DNA from: Whitmania pigra
Lineage: Eukaryota > Annelida > Clitellata > Hirudinida > Haemopidae
Length of the DNA: 64,000 bases
Assembly (NCBI GenBank): GCA_021613335.1
Contig: JAJTWR010000260.1
Location: 1,987,501-2,051,500, forward strand
Direction: 5' to 3'
Part shown: positions 20,901 through 61,169 of the stretch, piece after piece
Layout: every line of letters begins with the position of its first letter
How positions within the stretch are numbered: position 1 is the first letter of the stretch
Made by a program: the position numbers and the translations under genes
The notes under the pieces: generated by a model
Told to the model about the DNA's origin: nothing
The model's database searches: none
The model's input: only the letters and a program-made list of their open reading frames with translations

Positions 20901-22826
20901 TCCTGAAAGTGATTTTGAAGAAATAAATGGAAAGCTGAACAGAAGTTGCTCAGGGAATACAGTGTACAGTTGCCTTTTGTCTGTTCTCAATGTCTTTGTC
21001 AACCTAACTAATGATAACGGTAAGTTTTTGTATGAAATGGTATGTATGGATTATATAACCTACGTTTTTGGTCACAATTAATCACTTTGACTTCCATTAA
21101 AATGTTCTTTCTATGAAATATTTACTTTGTTAACAATTCAAAAAATATTACTTTTTTAAAAATTTCTTGTAAAAATTTCATTGTAAAAATTGTCACTCAA
21201 TTATCTTTTCCAATGGCAGCTAGTGTTTTTTTTTTAGAATCCATCACTCAAAATCTTTAGAAAATTAATCAAAATCCACTTAAAAAAGAAAGTACTAGTC
21301 AGGAAGTTTTTGAAATCTGGCATAAGCACAAATCCAAAGATACTTTATTGCCTACTTTAATAAAGTTCTTTTTTAATTTACATATAATTGCCTATAAGCA
21401 GTTTTACAACTATTTTGAGCATGCTTTTGTTAAGGCTTGACAGGTTCTGTCATTAGTGGTGAAATTGTATTACAAAAATGACATTTTGAATAAAAATGTC
21501 CTTAGACACAGTTTTTCTCTCTTAAGTTGTCCCTAATGACATTTTTTACCAGTTCCATCAGGTGGTTAAATTATTACTAAATCTATATTTTCAATATAAT
21601 GAGTTAACTCCATCAACCACCAAATTAGTTTGAGTATTACTGTATGTATTTTAACATAAATCATGCAAATATATTTTTTCAAATGACAGTTGCTGGATGC
21701 TCAAAGGTTGGATCTGTACCTGGGTTGATTGCAACACTTACAGACTGTATTTTAAATGTTTTTACACAAATTCCATTGTCCTGTCACTTTGATTTTATTG
21801 TTCTGGTCAGTTGCTTGAATTATATGTGAATTTAGGAACATATATTTATTTTTATAAACATGTTATTTCTGTTCTATTTTCCAGTGTTTGGGGCTCCTTA
21901 TAAATCTTGTTGAAAATTGTAGAAGTAATTTGAGAGCATTCCTTCAAGTTGAGGTCAAATGTAAAGGTTCTAATGAAACATCTCTTAGAGCACTTGGCGA
22001 GGTTCTCTGATTGTAGTTTAACTAGTTTTGTGGAAACATTTTTGATACAATTTCAATTATGATTTTAGCTATTCAGTTCATATTATGATGCTGCAAAGAC
22101 CTTTGAAGAAGAACATGATGCTGAACTTGAACGTGCAGAACCTTCTCATAATACTGATTGCAATAGGTCTTTGACAGGAGGAGATTGCAGTGGTGAATGG
22201 GTGGAAACTGAAGCAGGTGTAGAATGGGTAAGCCACCAAACCTCTCAAAGTCAAAATTATTCAGTCCAGGAAAGGCATCATGTAAATTCAATGTTTTCCC
22301 AGGACAGTGACCAATTCAATAGAGGTTGCTTTTGTTTTTGGAGACATAGTTGATTGGATATCCAGAATACTTATGATAGAATATAAATAAGACTTTCTTA
22401 TCTCAGCTTTGCATAGAGCTGGTAGGCACATGGAAGACAGTATTGTGGCTGCCTATATCTCGTTATTCATTGGGTGTCTGATTAAGCATGATTTTGTGAG
22501 TTTCTTTTTAATTTTCAATTATAACTTCCAATTAATTTAAGGCTGTTCACATTAATTTAAAAGTTGATTGTTGTAAAGTGTTATTGTAAAACAGAAACTA
22601 GTTGAGGAAATTCGAGATACCCTACCAGACTTCAGTTTTGAGCCTCTTTCCAGGATGCTAAAGAAATTCCATAACTTCATGAATATTACAGTATGGTACA
22701 CTTTTTTAAAGGTAAATTTATAATGAGATGAAGCTAAGGTATATACTTGTTTTTTTGCAGCATGATATGAGGTCTTCTTGTAGCAAGTCAATTCTTCAAA
22801 TTATTAGTGTCCTTGAATCCTGTTGA
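17942..22826 (+). CDS. WAPL: WAPL, cohesin release factor, 16 exons, complete
   Basis: Exons: 17942-18232, 18931-18993, 19248-19388, 19504-19631, 19690-19801, 19874-20194, 20268-20379, 20568-20674, 20736-20812, 20844-21019, 21690-21805, 21885-22001, 22069-22324, 22407-22495, 22595-22690, 22761-22826. All junction phases agree and give about 755 codons; AATAAA follows at 22860. WAPL opens the cohesin ring with Pds5 in the nucleus. The N-terminus has RTYGR (residues 14-18; YSR in vertebrate WAPL binds Pds5), KWG at 51-53 and DPFSF at 81-85; an FGF motif lies at 136-138. The conserved WAPL domain fills exons 4-16, with ESGETQEF, FRMHLRAHG, LSLVSKC, LLINLVEN, SGEW and RHMEDSIV. It is much shorter than human WAPL (about 1190 residues), through a short N-terminal half. 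Least certain: the donor of exon 8 (20671 or 20674) and exons 2-3. Confidence 0.93.
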
Positions 22827-24121
22827 TAAATGATTCCACTTGCCTTAGAGACTTTTGTAAATAAATCAAGTTTGAGGATTTCTTCCTAGATTTAAATGAT
22901 AGTTAATAAGTAACATTTATTTTTATAAAGTTACACAGAGGTGTGTGGTGAAATAGATTATCAATTAACGAGGATTGATTCAGTAGTGAAGAAATAATCT
23001 GGTTTATTTTGAGAAGGATGACACATTTTAGGCATGTTCTTGATGGTAGAGGCTTGTAAAGTAAAACTTATTTAGAAATTAGTATAAGATAATATAAATG
23101 AAAAATAATTAAATTAAAAAAGGGGAAGGAATTATGCACAGGTATAGTATAGTTATTAAATATATCTATTTAAATATTAATATGTAAGCTTACATTATAA
23201 ACACAGCATGTGCTTAAGAATATATTATATGATTTGATTGAATATAATCATCAAATATTAGTTATAAAAGCTCTTGAGAGAGGCTTGGATTTGAACTGTT
23301 AGTAAGAATCACACCAAGGCCAATGTTTTAATCTATCAAAGTTTCTATCGACGCCTGCCATTAATAATTTATGATAAATCTTAATAAACAAAATCGTCCG
23401 ATACTTAGGTCATCTTTGCTGAATAATCCTGCCGTTCTCGAAATACTTTTACTTAAGAAGCGGCAATGCTTACACATTATTTGGCAAACGACTGACCACG
23501 AATAACATTTAGGACTGCTTTCACTATCACTTGGGCTGGCGAATGGTACATCCATCCATCTACTCCAGGTTTGCCATGCCTAGCAGCTCGTTATGACACT
23601 CCTTCCAGAAGGAAAGGGTCATCCGTGACGTATCTCTGCCTTCTCAGATACAGAGATGTCGTTTCAACTTTTTCCAAGGGGCAAACTCACACACGACTTT
23701 AAGACTTGTTTCCTTCTATCTTGAAGTCAAGCGCCTCCAAAAGATTGAATTTTTCATGAAACTTTGATTAAACTGAAATGAAACTGTTGAGCCACCTACC
23801 CAAAACTTTTACCGACTCTGTGGCAGAATACCTCGGTAAATTATTGTCACTAAGAGCCTGAGCGTTTTTGTTATTAATACCATTTAACATGTTTAACTTA
23901 CATATACAGGCTTGCATACATTACATTAATCGGAATGACGTCATACCACCGGTAAAATTTAATCAATGTTAAGAATCTGATCGAGCACTTTTAGTTTTGT
24001 AAATATTTGAATTAGTTGGTTTAGGATAGTTGATTTCAGTACATTTTGAAGTTTACACCAGCTTGTAAATCTTAAGCTAATTTTAGGATTGCTTTAGGAC
24101 TAGTTTGATTTATGGACTGCG
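22827..24121. other. Intergenic between WAPL and the ZPBP-like gene
   Basis: WAPL 3' UTR with AATAAA at 22860, then AT-rich sequence. A moderately GC-richer stretch at 23340-23780 has short ORFs without recognisable domains. No transposon family was identified. Confidence 0.5.
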
Positions 24122-25504
24122 ATGATTAAAAATGTATATATGAATGCTTTTCCCGAGGTGATCTTTTTTATTTGTGTAAATTGCATACCAAGCCGTACAT
24201 TTAGTCATTTCGAGAAACTTCCTCTTGAACTTGTTGAAAAGTATTCAAAACCTCCAATTGTAAAAGAGTTCTTTTCAAAATTCACTTTGGAATCTAAACA
24301 ATGGTCTCTAATAGAAGAAAATAATTACACCTTAGATTCATGTCTTCCTGAAGGAATAAAGCAATCAAAAATAGCAGATCCTATTTTTAAATGGTACGGC
24401 CCTAATTCCGAAACATTAGAAGTCGATGAATCCAAAATGAGAACTTACGACAACGGACAATTAGAAATCAGACTTCCTCACAAGGAAGATACTGGCAGCT
24501 ACATTTGCGAAATTACTTCTAGAACCGAACCTGATGTGAGAGTCGCATACGAGAGAATATATGCAGTATTTTTATATCCTCAAGTAATATTGGTACGACA
24601 TTATTACATGCAGTCCAAAAGCTGCAACTACAACTCAAACATCAGATTTCTGGAGTTAGGTCTGAGGATATTTTGTAAAGGAGACCCAAATTGCCTATAT
24701 TCATTTGCACCAGATACATGTCTCCCTTACACCGAGGACTCGTTTGAAACAAGATTTTCAATTTATCAAAAGTTACCATCTCGCTATTTTAATGATGCAC
24801 AAGACAAATGTGGCATCATATGTAAAAAAAATAAAAGCACAAATCTCCTTTACCAATCCTCTAAATCCAGAGCTGAAGAATTTGCTCAAAATCTGATATT
24901 GCTGTACGGTTCAGAAACTGATGAATTCTTTTATCTTACTGATAAAACGCGAAGTTTCATAATGTATATCTGTCCAGATGGATATTCAAACTACAATGAA
25001 TATGTTTGTGTTCCTTGTGACAAAGGTTATCATAGACGTACTAACAACGATACATCTCAGTGCGCATTATGCAACTTGTTTTCATATCAAGACAGAATCG
25101 GCCAAGCAGACTGCATCAGATGCGGCCTATTTAAACTAACCGCTAGATATGGAGCTGGAAGAGCAACGGAATGTGTATTTTTCTACAGATCATGGACAGC
25201 AATGTTAATAATTGTACCATTTCTTTTAGTCTCAATTTTTGTGATTGTTGCCATGTGGTTGTTGATTCGTATGTCAGGAATTTGTCCAATTATTAAGGCT
25301 ATTCGAAACCTTGTCAAAAAGTCTTCACAAAAAGACTTCATCAAAGAAAATGGCATTAATAAATATTACCTCCAAAAAAGATTATATTCAGCTCAAATTG
25401 ATGTTATGAGAAATGCAGAATTAACTAAATTGCTCAAGGTACATCAGATAAAGGCTCTTCCTCAAAATAATATTTTGATGCGAAACCACAAGTCACAAAA
25501 CTAA
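24122..25504 (+). CDS. ZPBP: Zona-pellucida-binding-protein-like membrane protein, intronless
   Basis: 460 codons from ATG 24122 without interruption. A hydrophobic stretch within residues 8-20 (VIFFICVNC) fits a signal peptide. An Ig-like domain follows, with WYGPNSETL (from residue 91), NGQLEIR (about 111-117) and DTGSYIC. A Cys-poor middle region leads to a Cys-rich knot at about residues 284-350 (CPDGYSNYNEYVCVPC, then CxxC pairs). This order and the WxGPN...GQLEIR motif match the ZPBP/Sp38 family, acrosomal proteins that bind the egg coat. Unlike vertebrate ZPBP (about 340-350 residues, no membrane span), it ends with a transmembrane helix at about 357-382 and a basic cytoplasmic tail of about 75 residues. 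The lack of introns, next to a 16-exon neighbour, suggests a retrogene or intron loss. An AATAAA lies at about 25574. An alternative is another Ig plus Cys-rich receptor. Confidence 0.75.
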   Translation: MIKNVYMNAFPEVIFFICVNCIPSRTFSHFEKLPLELVEKYSKPPIVKEFFSKFTLESKQWSLIEENNYTLDSCLPEGIKQSKIADPIFKWYGPNSETLEVDESKMRTYDNGQLEIRLPHKEDTGSYICEITSRTEPDVRVAYERIYAVFLYPQVILVRHYYMQSKSCNYNSNIRFLELGLRIFCKGDPNCLYSFAPDTCLPYTEDSFETRFSIYQKLPSRYFNDAQDKCGIICKKNKSTNLLYQSSKSRAEEFAQNLILLYGSETDEFFYLTDKTRSFIMYICPDGYSNYNEYVCVPCDKGYHRRTNNDTSQCALCNLFSYQDRIGQADCIRCGLFKLTARYGAGRATECVFFYRSWTAMLIIVPFLLVSIFVIVAMWLLIRMSGICPIIKAIRNLVKKSSQKDFIKENGINKYYLQKRLYSAQIDVMRNAELTKLLKVHQIKALPQNNILMRNHKSQN

Positions 25505-26050
25505 AAGTGACAACTGAACTCTTATAACCTTACGATGCTACTTAGTACCATGGAGTTACTTACTTATTTGAGATAATAAAATTTTTTGCATTGATGTAAA
25601 GCATCGTATAATGTTCGTGTAAGGTTCTTTTTTCGTAACTATCGAGATATGTCGTTTATCGAGCAGAAGCAAATCGAATGAACAAAACAAGACTCAAATA
25701 TTTAGGAAGCGATTATATTCCAAATTAAAAAACGCGAATAAAAATGCATTAGAAGCCAGCAGCAGCTAATATAACAATAATCAGGCTCTTAAACAGTCGC
25801 TCACAGAACCTCTCATGTTCACTTGCTCCCACTCTCCAAAGTCGTCTGCTCCTCTCACTCGCGGCACCTCACGCTCTCATAACAACAACTCTTTGAGCCA
25901 TGCTAAAATTCCACAACTCCACTCTCAAATCCAGTGACTGTATCTTGAGCTTCGACATGATGTTCCGTCTGGGGATTTCTTGACTCAGAAACGACTCAAA
26001 AGACTTGATTCAGTCATCGTTGATTAAATCGATGTATTTGCGCGAGTTTC
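25505..26050. other. 3' flank of the ZPBP-like gene
   Basis: Poly(A) signal near 25574, then unremarkable sequence with CT-rich patches at 25820-25880. Confidence 0.45.
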
Positions 26051-26165
26051 GATGATGATGATGGTGGTGAGGGTGGTGGTGGTGGTGATGATGATGACGA
26101 TGACGATTACGAGAATATTCGATGGTAATGACTGACGTGATCAATTATAAATGTGATGATGATGA
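26051..26165. repeat. GATGAT/GGTGGT imperfect microsatellite
   Basis: Irregular tandem GATGATGGTGGTG units followed by GATGATGATGAC. Simple repeat. Confidence 0.85.
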
Positions 26166-26860
26166 TAAATTATTTTTGATAATAATGACCAGTAGACTCC
26201 TTCGTCTGAGGACAAATTTTGGCATTTGCCGATGTTGTGCCTCTTCATTTGGAACAGGCAACGATTCAGATGACATCTTCAAAGCAGGAGTCTGGAGATG
26301 AGTACCTCTGTGACATAGGACATAGTATCGCACTGACCCATACGCGTTCGCTAGGCCAGGACGTACGGCTTAATCGATTCCTCTTGACTCTCTGGATAGC
26401 TCCCCAGATCATCGAGGTATGCTCGATACAGCCGGATACACCTGGAATGCCTCTCTTTTGGACTGAAGTGTCCACGTGCTGATTAGATCATCGCGAACTC
26501 GGCGAGCCTCGGTGCCATGATAGAGAAAAATATTTTATCCTCTACATTCAACAGCGATATTGTCTGAATCAATTCGATTGGAGTCTTTCTCCTTTGGAAT
26601 ATAGATACCCTCTGCCTTCTTCCACTCATCATCGATCGTGGCCAACGACCACGTTCTCCGAATGAAGGAACACAGCAGGTATAGTGTTTTGGGACATCTT
26701 TTGTATAGGATATAAGAAACGCCGTTGGGCTCTGGCGCTGATCGGTTTCTCGCTTTCCTCTCGCTTCCTCGATGTTGTTTGAGATACAGCTTTGTCATCA
26801 AATCGCAACAGCGGCACTCTATGTCTGTGACGATGCTTAAAATAGCCTTCCGCATTAAGT
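26166..26860 (-). pseudogene. Non-LTR retrotransposon RT remnant
   Basis: Two minus-strand blocks read parts of a reverse transcriptase in the expected order. The block 26855-26535 has SAPEPNGVSYILYKRCP, AEGIYIPKE and a DNIAVECRG segment. The block 26475-26266 has MDTSVQKRGIPGVSGC and IEHTSMIWGAIQ. These resemble a family of invertebrate RTs that I cannot place firmly (R2/NeSL-like is a guess). Frames are broken and the catalytic YxDD is not visible, so it is a dead fragment. Confidence 0.6.
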
Positions 26861-27481
26861 TGTAATTTGAACGAAATTTGTTTCCCAGTCTGGATTATTT
26901 GTGTCAGGATTATTTGTGTCATCTCTGTTTCACTGCATGGGAATTTCAAGGTCGCTTAGTGGTCGCTTTTACGTTTTCTATACTGCATCAATATTCAGTT
27001 CAATTGCTTCCAAAGATTCAGTTAACACTTTTACTTTGTACAGTACATTCTTCATAAACATAACAGACAGAATAAAGTCAAAACTCATGTTTGTAAGCCC
27101 ATAGCATTAGATTTAGTTGTTGAGTCAGATCGCTTTAGATAAGAAATTTCATAAAGTATTTACGCAACGGCTTCTGAGGAGATGCTCTTTCAACCAATCC
27201 TGGTCATCTGGAGTAGTTCTCAGTTCCTAGAAGAGAGCTGTATGTGTCATTAGACAAGTATACCAATCTCTCACAGCCAGGGATGTACCGAAGGCAAAAT
27301 AGTGGGGGGCATAAAGGACAATTTTTCCCAACTCCAAAAAATGTTTTCTTAATATTTAGTCAATATTTATTGTTCGCTAACGACAACTATTATTTAATAT
27401 ATTATATACTAATTTAGTCGTTGAGTAACACTTTTGATACGAAATTTCATAAAGTACTTCTGCAATGGCTTCTAAGTAGGT

Positions 27482-30400
27482 CTTATCTTTATACGATCGG
27501 CGTTGGTGTGGTTATTATCGCTCGTTGGCGAAAACGCACCGCGTGTTTTTGTGTTTTTCGCTGTTTTCTCGGATTATAGTCAGGCCAAGCAAAGAATCGG
27601 CCTGGTTTCCACATGGCTCTACTTGGTTCATACACTCGAGAAGAACTTCTCTTCTCCCCCACTCAATAGAAGGTTTGAAAGTCAGCAGAGCGGTGAGAAA
27701 AATGTTATTTTCTCATAAAGTATGGAGCTCTCGACGAGTTCGTTCTGCAAAGTTACAACTTCTAAGCCAAGCCTGTAGATGCCAAGCCAATTTGAAACTT
27801 GGCCTACTTAATTCAAGATCGGCTGTTAAAAAGGCCGCCCTCATTAAAGACAGCATGCATGATGGGGCGTTTGACGTCTTCGTTTTGACTGAAACTTGGA
27901 TACCGTCCGACGCCCCTGGATGCATCATGCATAGTCTCGCTCCTGACAGCTTCATCACCGTTCATCAACACCGTGGATCTTCAAACGACAAGCGCGGAGG
28001 TGGCATAGCTGTCATTCACCGTCATGAATTGAAGTCCACCAACATCGTATCTCCTGCTCATGCTGAATTCGAAGGCCTCCACCTCAAGTTCAACAATCGC
28101 AAGACATCATTCATCATATCATCCTTATATCGTCCACCTGGCCCCGTCACGTCATCTTTCTTAAAAGAGTTTGAAGACCTCATCGAGTTTATTTCTTCCC
28201 ACAACCTACCCTTCATCATTTGTGGAGACTTCAACGCCGCTGGTTCAGGTACCATCATTGATGAACATCTAGAAAAACTGATCGACTCCCATGGACTCAT
28301 CCAACATGTAACTTCTCCAACTCACTCCAAAGGCCACACGCTAGATCTGCTCATCACCCCATCATCACTCGATAGCCTCGTCTCAAGTATAGAAATAAAG
28401 GAAGTCACCTACTCTGATCATCATCTCATCTCCTGCAATATCTTCGTTGACAAACCTCCCCCCTCCACCCGTATCATTCATTGCCGTAACCTCAGAAGAA
28501 TCGACTTGGACGTTTTTGAGGAAGACCTTCTTCGCCTTTCTGAAGAACTCCTAATCAGCGATCTCGACACTGACGGCTTCGCCACACAGGTCCATAAATC
28601 TCTAGAGGAGCTCCTCGACAGACACGCCCCAATCAGGAAGTTTTCCATTCGTGTCGGTCACCATCCTAATTACCAGCTCTCTCACGAAGCAATCGAGGCA
28701 AAGAAAAACTGCCGGCGCTTGGAACGTCGCTATCTTCGTCAACGCAATGACGCCGCCAGGCAACTCTACAAGTCTGCCAAGGAAACAGCCAAGATTGCAA
28801 TCCTAAACTCAAGGGCCTCCTCCATCAAGGAAGAACTCAAGTCTGATGTAAATCCCCGTTCCATGTGGCGCTCTCTTCACAAATTGCTTCACAGCCGTCC
28901 TCCTCAATATTATACCAACGATGAGTGCTCAAACTTGGTCAATTCTTTTAACTCTTTTTTCATCTCAAAGATTACCAAAATCCACGAATCAACCGCCAAC
29001 ACCCTCGCCTCATCAACCATCTCATCTTTTCCAGCCAGGCAATTCTCAGGCACCCCAATCTCGGTCCTAAAACCTGTGTCTTCGGAAGAGGTTCTCAAGC
29101 TTATTCACTCACTGCCCAATAAGTCATCTCCTCTCGATACTCTTCCTACTCCTCTTCTCAAGAAATTCGCTCTAATTCTATCCCCAATCCTCTCTAAACT
29201 AGCAAACCTATCTTTCAGTACTGGCACTTTTCCGTCCATATTCAAGAGGGCCCAAGTCCTTCCCCTTCTAAAAAAGCCAAGCCTTGATCCAAGCTCGCCT
29301 ACCAATTATAGACCCATCTCCAACCTTTCTACCATGTCAAAACTGCTAGAAAGACTCATTCTTTCCAGAATCCGACCTCACATCACAGCATCCTCTAACT
29401 TCTCTTCTCTCCAATCTGCCTACAGACCTGGTTTCTCTACAGAAACAGCCCTTTCACACATCTTTAACAATCTCACCGACATCTGTGGCAAGGGCAACTG
29501 CGCTGTGATGGTCGGACTCGATCTCTCGGCTGCCTTTGATACCATAAACCACCAGATATTATTGGAGAGACTTCAGTCTGACTTTGGAATTAATGGCCTA
29601 GCACTCTCCTGGCTACAATCTTACCTTTCCAACAGAACCCAATATGTAAAACTAGGCGATTACTCCTCCCCTCCAGTTGAACTACTCGCCGGTGTTCCTC
29701 AAGGCTCTGTCTTGGGACCTTTGCTTTTCACAACCTATACTTCACCTTTGTCTAACATTATTCTTAACTTCAACATATCCTTCCATCTATAGGCAGATGA
29801 TATGTCTTTTCTCTATTCTTTCCAGCCATAACATCACAGATCAACTCGAGAATTTGAGGAAGTGCACGGATGCCATCAATGATTGGCATCTCGTTAACTT
29901 TCTCCAACTGAATCCTCAGAAATCTGAAATTATGTTTATTGGCACACCCACTCGCCTCAAAACTCTGTCGCCTCCTCTTTCTATAAGCATCGCTGGCACC
30001 CTCCTTCCTTCCTCTACTACCCTCAAGCTCCTTGGTGTTATTTTTGATTCACACCTCACCTTTAAAGAACATTCCGCTTCTATTATCAAATCCTGCAATC
30101 ATCTCATCTGGGCACATCCGTCCTCTACTTTCCGTTGATACAACTTCCGCCCTTGCACGCTGCCTTGTTCTCTCTCGCTTAGACTATTGTAACTCTCTTC
30201 TTTATGGCACATCTGCTTCTTTAATTCAATCTTTGCAGCGCGTTCAAAACAAGCTTGCCAAGCTCGTCCTCATCAACTCTACCCTCAATAGCATGGACCG
30301 TCTGAAAAAATTGCACTGGCTACCTATCCATAGTCGTATCACTTTCAAAATCGCCCTCATGACATATCACACTTTAGCAACATCCACCCCACCTTATCTC

Positions 30401-30668
30401 CATCATCTACTACATCGTCGCCAAACATCTGGTCTTCGTTCATCGTCAGCCACTCAACTTCACCAACCGGTACATAAATCATCCCTCCCAAACAGAGGCT
30501 TCTCGTACGCCTCTCCAGCTGTCTGGAACAGACTTCCTTCTACCGTCAGAGCCCAGCCATCCCTGGAGCTCTTCAAACGCCACCTGAAGACCCATCTCTT
30601 CAGGACTTCATGGGACAGCGAAGACACAAGGCGCCTCTAACGCTACGCACACGGCGCTTTATAAATTA

Positions 30669-30709
<41 letters not shown>
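27482..30709 (+). mobile_element. CR1/L2-like LINE, 3.2 kb, inside hAT copy B
   Basis: It is inserted within hAT copy B; TAGGT is repeated at 27477-27481 and 30710-30714, and removing one copy restores the hAT sequence as it stands in copy A near 7245-7270. The 3' end is a TTA/ATT trinucleotide tail (about 30669-30709), typical of CR1/L2 elements that end in microsatellites. Confidence 0.92.
27525..30640 (+). pseudogene. LINE ORF: endonuclease plus reverse transcriptase, broken
   Basis: A 755-codon frame (27525-29792, likely ATG at 27701) has an EEP-type endonuclease: LLNSRSAVKKAALI, LTETWI, IICGDFNAAG (about 28218) and TYSDHHLI. The RT follows: NYRPISNLSTMSKLLE, VGLDLSAAFDTINH and GVPQGSVLGPLLF (about 29692). 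The tyrosine codon of the catalytic YADD box is replaced by TAG (29790-29792); ADDM follows directly. Further frameshifts move the thumb and C-terminal region to 29793-30138 and then 30110-30640, which reads LSRLDYCNSLLYG and ends LFKRHLKTHLFR. It therefore cannot make an active RT. A related 5' fragment lies at 56885-57435. Confidence 0.92.
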
Positions 30710-30711
<2 letters not shown>

Positions 30712-31889
30712 GGTGTTCACAGCTTTCAAAGATTCAGCTCTTGCGGTCCATCTAGTACGTGACAAATTGCGCAGTTGTAAAGTCTCCTTTAAACTCTCCC
30801 GACATTGAAGCAGCAAAATCATACGATTGTAAAGAAAGATTGTTAGTATCAACGGCAATGCTTTGCAAGCAACTGACTATACTCTTTCCTATTCCATCTT
30901 GTCAGTTATTTCGGTTATTTGCAATTCCTTCCTGATTGACGAAACGGATTACAATAGTCAACATGTCTTTCCTCGAAGTACCTGGTGTTGGATTCGCCGT
31001 CACAGTGTAGAATTGATTGTCAGAAATTTCTTTAATGATTTTACTTTTGAGCGTGTTCACAATTAATTAAACAACATTTTGCGATCTACGCCTCAGATAT
31101 GAAACATGATAAGGTCTCAGCTTAACATCCTTAAACCATCCTTTTAAACAAGGATTATAACGAGCCATAAGATGTACTATTTAATTATAATTACTGCGGA
31201 ATTGTAATAACAACTTGTTGATTAGACTTATTAAACTATAGTAATATTTGTTATTACTACAAATTAAGCGCTTATTATAACACGTATCAAAAAACTCAAA
31301 CTTTCAAATAACCGTCAACAAATTATGAAAGTAAATCACCAAGACAACGAAATATCCAACCAATGGCGAATTTAATTTAATACCAAGAGAGATGGGCGTC
31401 TGCTGATATTATTTCATTTTAAATATTTGTTGTAACTTTAAATCCTAAACTTTATAGGAATTATTATAATATGCATTTGAATTTTGAATCCTAATTTTCC
31501 CAACTTATTTCAGTCTGTTCCAAGTGGGGGAGCACCTTGCCCCCCCGTCAAGGGGCGTCCCTGCTCACAGCATGCCAGGAAGTTCACTGCTCTGTTCGGA
31601 AACACCTATTGTTGCGAACAACTGTTTTCTAGAATTATTAACATGAAATCGAAGTTAAGATCTCTGCTTGCAGACGAACGTCAGTTTTAATTATGCAAGC
31701 AAAAGCAGTGCCAGGTTGCACATTAAACTGATCAAAAGCATAAACTTATAAGACTCTCTTCCAGCTTAAATGTAGCATAAAAATGTATTTTGGGTTTTGT
31801 CGTTTTGTTGTTGTGAAATTGCTAATCCTGTCCGCGAATAGTCTAAAAATTTCACACTTGGCTCTCCGGTCAAAAAGGTTAGACACCCT

Positions 31890-32095
31890 AATCTAATAAA
31901 ATTTAAGTTAATACCGAGAGACGGGTGTCTGCGAACATTATTTTATTTTAAATATTTGTTGCTTTTGAAATCCTAAATCTTATAGGAATTATAATATGCA
32001 TTTGAATGTTGAATCCTAATTTTACAAACTTCAGTTTATTCTAGGTGGGAGGCAAGCTGCCCCCTTGCCCCCCTCAGTGGACGTTCCTGATTTCA
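31890..32095 (-). mobile_element. Extra terminal fragment of the copy A/B hAT family
   Basis: It repeats 31380-31563 with divergence (TAATACCGAGAGACGGG, ATAATATGCATTTGAAT, then GGACGTTCCTG at 32091). Probably a second, truncated insertion or a local duplication of the element end. Confidence 0.6.
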
Positions 32096-32620
32096 GTCTG
32101 TTTTGAATTTTTAATTTGCAAGTTTTAATTATTTTAGGAAGTCCAAATTTGGCAATATGCTTATAAGTTGAAAAGTGACTTACTATCGAAATTTGAATAA
32201 ATGTAATTCTATGTAAAGTGCACTCTATCTATATTTGACTGAGTAGTTTCGGATTCATTGCCACAACTTCCTCAAGAAGGGCTTGGTTTCCCTCATAACG
32301 TTTTATCGCTTACCTCACTTCAGATTATCTGCTTTTATATGGAATTTCTAGTTACGCTAGGGTTCATTTCTAAGGTTGCCCTCGGAGGAATTATGATCCT
32401 TATTTGAATCTTTCAACCTTGGGCAGTTTGAAAAAGAGACAAGTGACTTAATAATTGAAATTTTGAAGCCATTAAGATTAATACAATTAAATATTCTTAC
32501 GAATGTCGGAAGCCTTGCTTTTTATAAAGGTGATTAAAAATTCATGAGATGACTCATTGCTCCACTGGAGAATCAGTGTGACAGTCTTTGTCTAAATTCT
32601 TGTGGGTAAGCGTTTCGCGG
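32096..32620. other. Intergenic flank 5' of the kinase gene
   Basis: AT-rich; no coding or repeat signal assigned. It should hold the kinase promoter if the proposed first exon is right. Confidence 0.35.
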
Positions 32621-32635
32621 TTCATGTGCAAAACG

Positions 32636-61169
<28,534 letters not shown>

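Larger units (their letters stand above)
27278..31563 (-). mobile_element. hAT element copy B, internally deleted, 8-bp TSD
   Basis: On the minus strand it runs from CAGGGACGCCCC (31563) to CATCCCTG (27278) and is flanked by CTCACAGC at 27270-27277 and 31564-31571, the 8-bp duplication expected of hAT. It is the reverse of copy A (6365-8182), but about 770 bp corresponding to 7323-8090 are missing, so most of the transposase is gone. It is interrupted by a LINE at 27482-30709. Confidence 0.9.
27100..31695 (+). mobile_element. hAT remnant (GTF2IRD2/ZBED-like C-terminus) split by copy B
   Basis: Plus-strand frame ELYVSLDKYTNLSQ just before 27277 continues, after removal of 27278-31563 and one copy of its 8-bp repeat, into HARKFTALFGNTYCCEQLF (31571-31627) and MKSKLRSLLADE. 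This is the hAT C-terminal dimerisation region of the GTF2IRD2/ZBED5 type. It is the oldest layer of a three-layer nest. The left limit (about 27100) is approximate. Confidence 0.7.

Noticed and set aside
22073..22291. Minus-strand ORF over WAPL exon 13
   Set aside because: Antisense shadow of a conserved exon.
24705..24896. 63-codon ORF inside the ZPBP-like gene
   Set aside because: Out-of-frame shadow of the 460-codon ORF.
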